Made by a program: the position numbers and the translations under genes
DNA from: CAZVGZ01 sp964627605
GTDB lineage: Bacteria > Latescibacterota > MWCZ01 > CAZVGZ01
NCBI GenBank assembly: GCA_964627605.1
Contig: CAZVGZ010000028.1
Location: 1 to 47,690, forward strand
Direction: 5' to 3'
Length of the DNA stretch: 47,690 bases
Notes under the pieces: generated by a model
The model's database searches: none
Told to the model about the DNA's origin: nothing
Seen by the model: only the letters and a program-made list of their open reading frames with translations
Shown here: positions 43,027-47,690 of the stretch, in pieces
How the letters are laid out: every line of letters begins with the position of its first letter
Position numbering within the stretch: the stretch's first letter is position 1

Positions 43027-44187
43027 ATGCCAACCCTTTCCCAGCTTCGCGCCGCAGTGAATCCAGATCGTATCGCGGAATCGGCGATGAGTCTTCTGAC
43101 AATCCCCAGTCCCACCGGCAAGACTGCAAAGGCCACCTCCGCCTACGGCGATCTGCTCGGCGAGGCCGGATGCAAAGTAGAATTCTATCATGACAACCCA
43201 GAGGCTCCTGGAATGGCGGCAACCTATTCCAGCGGAACTGGGCCAACTCTCCAACTGGATGGTCACATCGACGTGGTGCCGGTTCCGCACGACCCCCCTC
43301 GCTTGGAGGACGGTATCCTCTACGGGCGAGGCGCTGCCGATATGAAGGGATCGCTCGCGGTGTGTGCGGAAGTGATGCGGGTCATAAGCGAAAGCGGTTT
43401 GGCGCTGCCTGGTTCACTCCTTCTTTCCACGCATGGCCAGCATGAGGCACCAGGAGGGCACGGTGAAGGGCTGAGGGCGATGATTGGACGAGGAGTTGTT
43501 GGAGATGCGGCTGTAGTGATGGAAGGCCCTTATGACTATCTGGCTTTGGCGGGGCGGGGAATGGCTATCTATACCATCACGATCACCCGCGACGGCGAGG
43601 TTACCCACGAGAATGAAACCCAACCCGAAACCCCGCATCCCCTTATTGCCGCCGCTCGCTTGGTAGTCGCTCTTGAATCATATGGACGAGAGGTGAACCA
43701 GGTCACTCGACCGGTAGTCGGACGCGAAACGCTCTTCGTTGGGCAAATTCACGGTGGCGACTTCTACAACCGCTATCCGACATCCGCGATGGTACAGGGC
43801 ACAAGGCGCTACGTATTCGATCACCCGTTTGATGAGGTTGAAAAGGATATGGCAGCCATCTGTCAGAAAATTTCCAATGAGACAGGGATGCGAGTCGCCC
43901 TTGATCTAGATAAAATCCGCGACGGGTTCGCTGTGGCAGAAGACGAGCGAATAGTTGAAAGCCTTCGCAACACTCACAAAGAGATGACCGGCGAAACGAT
44001 GCCTTTAGGAGCGTTCCCGTCGGTGGCGGATGTCTCGCTGTTCGTAGGCAATGGCGGGATACCGGCGATATATGTGGGATGTGACGGAGAGAACTTACAC
44101 GGTGACAATGAACACGTTAGGCTAGAGAGTTTGGCGACTCAGTGTCACAAGCTGCTGGGAACGGTGTGGCACTATTTCGGGTTATGA
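43027..44187 (+). CDS. M20 family metallopeptidase/deacylase (ArgE/DapE-like)
   Basis: M20 enzymes use two zinc ions to hydrolyse peptides or N-acyl amino acids. The 386-residue protein has the metal motifs: LQLDGHIDVVPVPHDP near 75-90 with the first histidine, LYGRGAADMKGSLAV near 98-112 with the bridging aspartate, and SLLLSTHGQHEAPGGHGEG near 132-150, where the usual catalytic E-E is replaced by H-E. A dimerisation lid follows, and IYVGCDGENLHGDNEHVRLE near 355 supplies the last histidine. AAAGGTG stands before the ATG. It stands alone between an unassigned stretch and a DoxX gene. The substrate is open. Confidence 0.9.
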   Translation: MPTLSQLRAAVNPDRIAESAMSLLTIPSPTGKTAKATSAYGDLLGEAGCKVEFYHDNPEAPGMAATYSSGTGPTLQLDGHIDVVPVPHDPPRLEDGILYGRGAADMKGSLAVCAEVMRVISESGLALPGSLLLSTHGQHEAPGGHGEGLRAMIGRGVVGDAAVVMEGPYDYLALAGRGMAIYTITITRDGEVTHENETQPETPHPLIAAARLVVALESYGREVNQVTRPVVGRETLFVGQIHGGDFYNRYPTSAMVQGTRRYVFDHPFDEVEKDMAAICQKISNETGMRVALDLDKIRDGFAVAEDERIVESLRNTHKEMTGETMPLGAFPSVADVSLFVGNGGIPAIYVGCDGENLHGDNEHVRLESLATQCHKLLGTVWHYFGL

Positions 44188-44366
44188 TAGGCGGCGCGAT
44201 TGGCGGACAAAGGTTTCTAGGGATGATATTCAGTTCCGATAGCGGATTCTGATGGTCGCTCAGACGCGAAAACGACTTGCAGTTTTGTGAGTTCCGAATA
44301 TCAGAGACAGGTGTTTCCGACCGACTGCCGACTGACAGCCGGAATCGGAACCTGAAAGGAGGGGCA

Positions 44367-44759
44367 ATGCAGACTCTAACAGGCAACGTCGCACGGATTA
44401 TTTTCGCCGTACCGTTCGCGATTTTTGGGATGATGCATTTTATGCATGCAGGCGCAATGGCTGGAATGGTGATGCTTCCAGGAGGGGTCATCTGGGTGTA
44501 CCTGACTGGAATGGCGTTGATATTAGCGGCGATCTCGATTATCACTGGTAAGCAGGCGGGTCTCGCCAATCTGCTCCTCGCGCTGATGCTACTTGTTTTT
44601 ACGCTGTCGGTGCATCTCCCGGGCATGATGACCGACAACATGATGCAGAAGATAAATCAGATGTCGACGCTGCTTAGAAACATCTCGCTGATCGGCGCAG
44701 CGCTAACATACGCCGGCTTAGCAGGCAACGGTGGTGGAGCGACGAAGTCTGAGGCCTAG
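44367..44759 (+). CDS. DoxX-like membrane protein
   Basis: The 130-residue protein has four hydrophobic stretches: VARIIFAVPFAIFGMMHFMH, the AMAGMVMLPGG-to-GMALILAAISIITG region, ANLLLALMLLVFTLSVHLPG and LIGAALTYAGLAG, the layout of DoxX-type small membrane proteins, which may take part in redox or quinone metabolism. FAIFGMMHFMHAG is the family-like first helix end. AAAGGAGGGG stands just before the ATG at 44367. It is followed by a second, damaged copy of the same family. Confidence 0.75.
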   Translation: MQTLTGNVARIIFAVPFAIFGMMHFMHAGAMAGMVMLPGGVIWVYLTGMALILAAISIITGKQAGLANLLLALMLLVFTLSVHLPGMMTDNMMQKINQMSTLLRNISLIGAALTYAGLAGNGGGATKSEA

Positions 44760-44872
44760 AGTTGTTTGGACGCGACGCAGTCCGATGGAGAGTTGGCCGC
44801 TGGAGGATCATAACTGACCTCCGGCGGCTCCCCTATTTGGGTTGACCTGGGCTCTGCACGGACTGACGTTGA

Positions 44873-45158
44873 ATGGTGATGAATTTCACCGGGATTGCTC
44901 TCATTGCAGCCTGCGTGAGCATCATCACCCAGAAACATGTGAAGTTGGCGTGTCAACTTCTGGCGGCGATGCTCGGCGTTTTCATGGTGGGGACCCAGAT
45001 GCCAAAACTGATGGGTGGCGACTCCACAGNNNNNNNNNNTAACGTCACAGTGCAGGGGCGTCCGTGGCAACTCCACAGGGATGGGCAACATCTTTAAGGA
45101 CCTGTCGCTCATCGGCGCGGCTCTTTCCTACTCCGTGTTTTTGGGCAGATCCGATTGA
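44873..45158 (+). pseudogene. Second DoxX-like gene, N-truncated and crossed by an assembly gap
   Basis: The frame has VMNFTGIALIAACVSIITQK, matching GMALILAAISIITGK of the copy at 44367, then LACQLLAAMLGVFMVGTQMP and KLMGGDST before ten Ns at 45030-45039. After the gap another frame gives GNIFKDLSLIGAALSYSVFL to a TGA at 45156-45158, matching LIGAALTY. A motif G-G-C-R-A-C-T-C-C-A-C-A-G stands both before the gap and 40 bases after it; collapsing the two copies deletes 49 bases and restores an unbroken frame through KLMGGDSTGMGNIFK. The gap region is therefore probably an assembly artefact. The N-terminal helix is absent before 44873, where the frame has a stop, so the copy is truncated as well. 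Confidence 0.7.
45030..45039. other. Assembly gap, ten Ns
   Basis: Ten Ns mark a scaffold gap of unknown true size. The flanks carry nearly identical 15-base copies of GTGGCRACTCCACAG, at 45015-45029 and 45064-45078, so two contig ends may overlap here without being merged. Confidence 0.95.
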
Positions 45159-45217
45159 TCTTTGCAGCATAATAGACTGTTCGATATGAAGCGACACCAA
45201 CAAAAAGGAACGGCTTG

Positions 45218-46225
45218 ATGGATGCCACGGCTATTATCTGTGATGAGGGCCAAAATTTCTCCCTGGAAAACGTGACTGTTCCCGATCCTGGGCCAGATCA
45301 GATCGCTGTGAGGACCGGCTGGTCTGGGGTTAGCATCGGCACGGAGTTCGCCTTGATTCAGAACAAGATATCTTGGGGGCCGTATCCGATTTGTACTGGA
45401 TATATGGGCACGGGCACAGTCGTTTCGGTTGGGAATGACATAGGCAACTTCAGTGTTGGCGACCAGGTCTATTATCGCGGCAACGACCAGATTAACGCCA
45501 CCGACGGATCACCGATCACCTGCGCCTCAGGTACGCACTGCTCGCATGTGGTGCTCAAACCGAATACCGATCACGGCGCAGCGATCCTACCCGAAGGAGC
45601 GCCTGCCGATGCCGCCGCCATGTTTGTCACTCCAGCGGTGGGTTTGGCTGGTGTCAATATGGCTGGACCTAAGATGGGAAGCGTAGTGGTAGTCTATGGG
45701 GTAGGCCTCATCGGTCTCGGTGTCGTAGCGGCGTGTGCGCACCGTGGCTGCGAAGTGGTAGCAGTTGACCTCTACCCTGTACGACTGGAGATCGCCGCTA
45801 AACTGGGGGCTGACCACCTGATCGACGGCGGTAAGCAAGACGTTGAGGCTGAGGTCAAGAAGATCGCCCCTGACGGCGCTGATACTGTGTTCGAGAGCAC
45901 GGGACTCTCCAGGTGCATCCGACCTGCGATGGAGCTTTGCGGCAGTTACGGCAGCTTTGTGTGGCAAGGCAACTATGGTGAAGCGACGTTTCCTTTTGAT
46001 TTCATGCCTGCTCACCATCGACGTTTGACGATGTACTTCCCATGCGACGATGGGATGTCGCCGTGCAGGCGTGCGGTGATAAAAGGCATGACCGACGGTA
46101 CGCTTCCGTGGGGGAACACCATCACCCATCGGATCACCGCACCCGAAGCGCCAGCGCTGTTCGACAGGATAAACAGAGGCGATGCAAGCGATGTTGTCGG
46201 CGTGACCATTAATTGGGCCGACTGA
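45218..46225 (+). CDS. Zinc-type alcohol dehydrogenase (MDR superfamily)
   Basis: The 335-residue protein is a medium-chain dehydrogenase/reductase. The N-terminal GroES-like part runs through VTVPDPGPDQIAVRTGWSGV and the Rossmann part has VVVVYGVGLIGLGVVAACAH near 150-169 and VVAVDLYPVRLEIAAKLGAD near 175-194. The segment ICTGYMGTGTVVSVGNDIG near 60 is typical. The usual catalytic cysteine and GHE motif are replaced (GYMGTG), so zinc binding at the active site is doubtful and it may act as a quinone-type or sugar dehydrogenase. ATG 45218 has AAAGGA upstream; a TTG one codon earlier is also possible. An epimerase gene follows 36 bases later in the same direction, suggesting one sugar-modifying operon. 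Confidence 0.87.
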   Translation: MDATAIICDEGQNFSLENVTVPDPGPDQIAVRTGWSGVSIGTEFALIQNKISWGPYPICTGYMGTGTVVSVGNDIGNFSVGDQVYYRGNDQINATDGSPITCASGTHCSHVVLKPNTDHGAAILPEGAPADAAAMFVTPAVGLAGVNMAGPKMGSVVVVYGVGLIGLGVVAACAHRGCEVVAVDLYPVRLEIAAKLGADHLIDGGKQDVEAEVKKIAPDGADTVFESTGLSRCIRPAMELCGSYGSFVWQGNYGEATFPFDFMPAHHRRLTMYFPCDDGMSPCRRAVIKGMTDGTLPWGNTITHRITAPEAPALFDRINRGDASDVVGVTINWAD

Positions 46226-46261
46226 CGTTCTTGAACCCCCAAAATCGACATCGGATGAGAT

Positions 46262-47089
46262 ATGAGTGTTGTTCTAGTAACTGGCGCGTCAGGGTTTGTT
46301 GGCCGTGCGCTGGCTCCTCATTTAGCCAAGAACCACGAAGTCGTCTGCATGAGCCGCAAGAATCCAGAGAATGAGCTGCCCTGGATCTACGGTGATTTCT
46401 CACAGTTCGAGGATCTGCGGCAGCTTGACGATATCAACGTCGAGTGTGTAGTGCATTTGGCCGCAGTTATTGGCGGATGTTTCGAGCGTGAAGGGGTTAT
46501 GGTCAATGTCGAGGGCACCCGGTGTCTCATGCGCTACTTAGCAGAGCGCGGTTGCCAAAAGTTCGTCACCGCCAGTTCGATAGCCGCCATCGGGATTCAG
46601 AGCCCGAAGTTCAGGCCGCTCATGGTTCCTGTATCCGACGAACACCCATGTTTTGATCGAGATGGTTACGGGCTTTCTAAGTACCTGATGGAAGAGATCA
46701 CGAAATACGTTCAGCGCCAGCATGAACAGATTGATGTCATCAACCTTCGTCTCTCCTCCGTATTCGCCGATGACTCACCCCCAGAAAGGGTCAAAATTGG
46801 GCCGATAGGAAACTGGGCGCTGGGCAGTGTGACAATGATGGCTCTTAGCGATGCCGTGATAGCTTTCGCTGCGGCGGCTGAATCCGAACACCAACCAGGG
46901 GTGAGGACAATGAATGCGGTCTGCCCCAAATCATGGGTCGCCGATCCGGTTGCCGATATTCTGTCCAACTGGTGGGGTGACGATGTGGATCTGTCTCACT
47001 TCGCTAAAGGCGGGAATGATTACGACGCGGTCTATGATCCGAGCCGAATACGTGATGAGTTGGGCATTGTCGCAAGAGTTCTTCCGTAG
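46262..47089 (+). CDS. NAD-dependent epimerase/dehydratase (extended SDR)
   Basis: Extended SDR enzymes epimerise or dehydrate nucleotide sugars or reduce related compounds. The 275-residue protein has the NAD motif VTGASGFVG at residues 6-14, the acid pocket IYGDFSQFEDLRQ near 42, VVHLAAVIGG near 62-71, the catalytic Y-x-x-x-K in DGYGLSKYLMEE near 137-148 and the serine in KFVTASSIAAIG near 100-111. The NLRLSSVFADDSPPERVKIG segment follows. At 275 residues it is slightly short for the family. It begins 36 bases after the dehydrogenase stop and probably shares its transcript. The substrate is not identified. Confidence 0.9.
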   Translation: MSVVLVTGASGFVGRALAPHLAKNHEVVCMSRKNPENELPWIYGDFSQFEDLRQLDDINVECVVHLAAVIGGCFEREGVMVNVEGTRCLMRYLAERGCQKFVTASSIAAIGIQSPKFRPLMVPVSDEHPCFDRDGYGLSKYLMEEITKYVQRQHEQIDVINLRLSSVFADDSPPERVKIGPIGNWALGSVTMMALSDAVIAFAAAAESEHQPGVRTMNAVCPKSWVADPVADILSNWWGDDVDLSHFAKGGNDYDAVYDPSRIRDELGIVARVLP

Positions 47090-47181
47090 AAACCTTAGGT
47101 AGAGCGAACGAATTTTGTGTCACTCTAATTCATTGTCCCGCAAACGTCTCTAGTGAGCGCACATTATGTCGCCCAAGGCAC

Positions 47182-47690
47182 CTAGTTCATCGGGTGCGTT
47201 TTGCAGAACTCGCAAAACAGATCTACCGCATAGCGGTACGTGTCAAAATCCACATCTGGCGGAACCGAATGGTCAGAGTGGAACACGTAGTCCGCGCCCA
47301 TCTTGTATAGCGCATTCAACTTGCCCTTTACTTCTTCTTTCACCAGATCCCTGTCGTTCGTGTTGAGCACCGTCACGTCGATGTTACCCATGAACGCGAT
47401 CTTATCGCCGAACCGCTGTGCTAACTCCACCACATCGACCCCTGCTTTGGCCTCCATCGGCTGCAAACAATCGAAACCAATGTCCACAAGTTGCGGCACC
47501 GCTTCGGTGACCCCGCCACAGGAGTGAAGGATTACCGGGACGCCGTGGCTGTGATAGAAGTCCACCAGTTCGCGGTAGTAGGGGAAAATCAGCTCGTCAA
47601 GCACCCCTGGCGATGCGAATAGCCCGTTTGCGAACCCCAGATCCTCGTAGAGAAATATCCCATCGGGTTTGCCGATCTCTCCAAAAAATC
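47182..47690 (-). CDS. Uroporphyrinogen decarboxylase-like protein (partial)
   Basis: The gene runs off the right edge of the window; only the C-terminal 168 codons are present. The sequence reads FLYEDLGFANGLFASPG, YYRELVDFYHSHGVPVILHS, CGGVTEAVPQLVDIGFDCLQ, PMEAKAGVDVVELAQRFGDK and AFMGNIDVTVLNTNDRDLVK, then YVFHSDHSVPPDVDFDTYRY to the end. This matches the UroD-like methyltransferase/decarboxylase fold common in candidate phyla, where many members act on methylated compounds and not on porphyrins; the LHSCGG motif suggests a metal or cobamide-linked methyltransferase subtype. It is convergent with the epimerase gene. Confidence 0.85.
   Translation of the reverse strand, partial: FFGEIGKPDGIFLYEDLGFANGLFASPGVLDELIFPYYRELVDFYHSHGVPVILHSCGGVTEAVPQLVDIGFDCLQPMEAKAGVDVVELAQRFGDKIAFMGNIDVTVLNTNDRDLVKEEVKGKLNALYKMGADYVFHSDHSVPPDVDFDTYRYAVDLFCEFCKTHPMN

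Noticed and set aside
1..47690. CRISPR arrays, tRNA or rRNA genes
   Set aside because: No regularly spaced direct repeats and no cloverleaf or rRNA-like sequence were recognised on either strand.

Overview
The window is 47.7 kb of bacterial chromosome of medium-high GC with Shine-Dalgarno starts. I see no rRNA, tRNA or CRISPR array. Intact core genes (queC, pyk, recD2, glnA with an OmpR-type regulator) sit among many degradative enzymes: a sulfatase, a GH29 fucosidase, a GH98-like enzyme, heparinase II/III, PHP hydrolases, a Gfo/Idh oxidoreductase, a UroD-like protein and an M20 peptidase. A 2054-residue secreted protein ends in a FlgD-like/type IX-style sorting tail, and TolC and MlaC-like proteins point to a diderm envelope. 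This mix fits little-cultured candidate phyla such as Latescibacterota or Poribacteria. That placement is inference; no marker gene here settles it.

Layout. 1-55: outer end of an IS copy leaving the window. 201-4485: queC, a FAH-family hydrolase, pyk, a lipoprotein and an Hsp20 gene interrupted by an amber codon. 4499-5817: wreckage of a restriction/defence locus (hsdS, DUF262/GmrSD and hsdR fragments). 5904-9846: DUF3604/PHP protein and GH98-like protein. 9962-10290: second copy of the same IS end, inverted, with a truncated transposase. 10380-15845: sulfatase, broken VOC gene, broken methyltransferase, fucosidase, broken comF, intact VOC gene. 16071-18218: recD2. 18289-24237 (minus strand): envelope protein, Gfo/Idh, frameshifted DUF427 gene with a strong terminator, glnA, GlnR-like regulator, TIM-barrel protein. 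24341-27261: alpha/beta hydrolase and ceramidase-like pseudogenes. 27319-33885: esterase, VTT-like membrane protein, unknown gene, heparinase, CehA-like PHP protein. 34196-42543: giant FN3 protein, TolC-like and MlaC-like genes. 43027-47690: M20 peptidase, two DoxX genes (the second truncated and crossed by an assembly gap), zinc-type dehydrogenase, epimerase, partial UroD-like gene.

Two themes stand out. First, decay: about a dozen loci are broken by in-frame stops, single-base indels or internal deletions, while their neighbours are intact. The lesions are of several kinds and mostly not in homopolymers, so genuine gene loss is more likely than sequencing error alone, although one 10-N gap shows the assembly is imperfect. 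Second, catabolism of sulfated, fucosylated or uronic-acid polysaccharides: the intact enzymes could jointly desulfate, defucosylate, cleave and oxidise such a glycan, but they are scattered on both strands and not in one operon. The locus most worth following for regulation is the GlnR-like regulator directly upstream of glnA, whose receiver domain lacks most phosphorylation residues.
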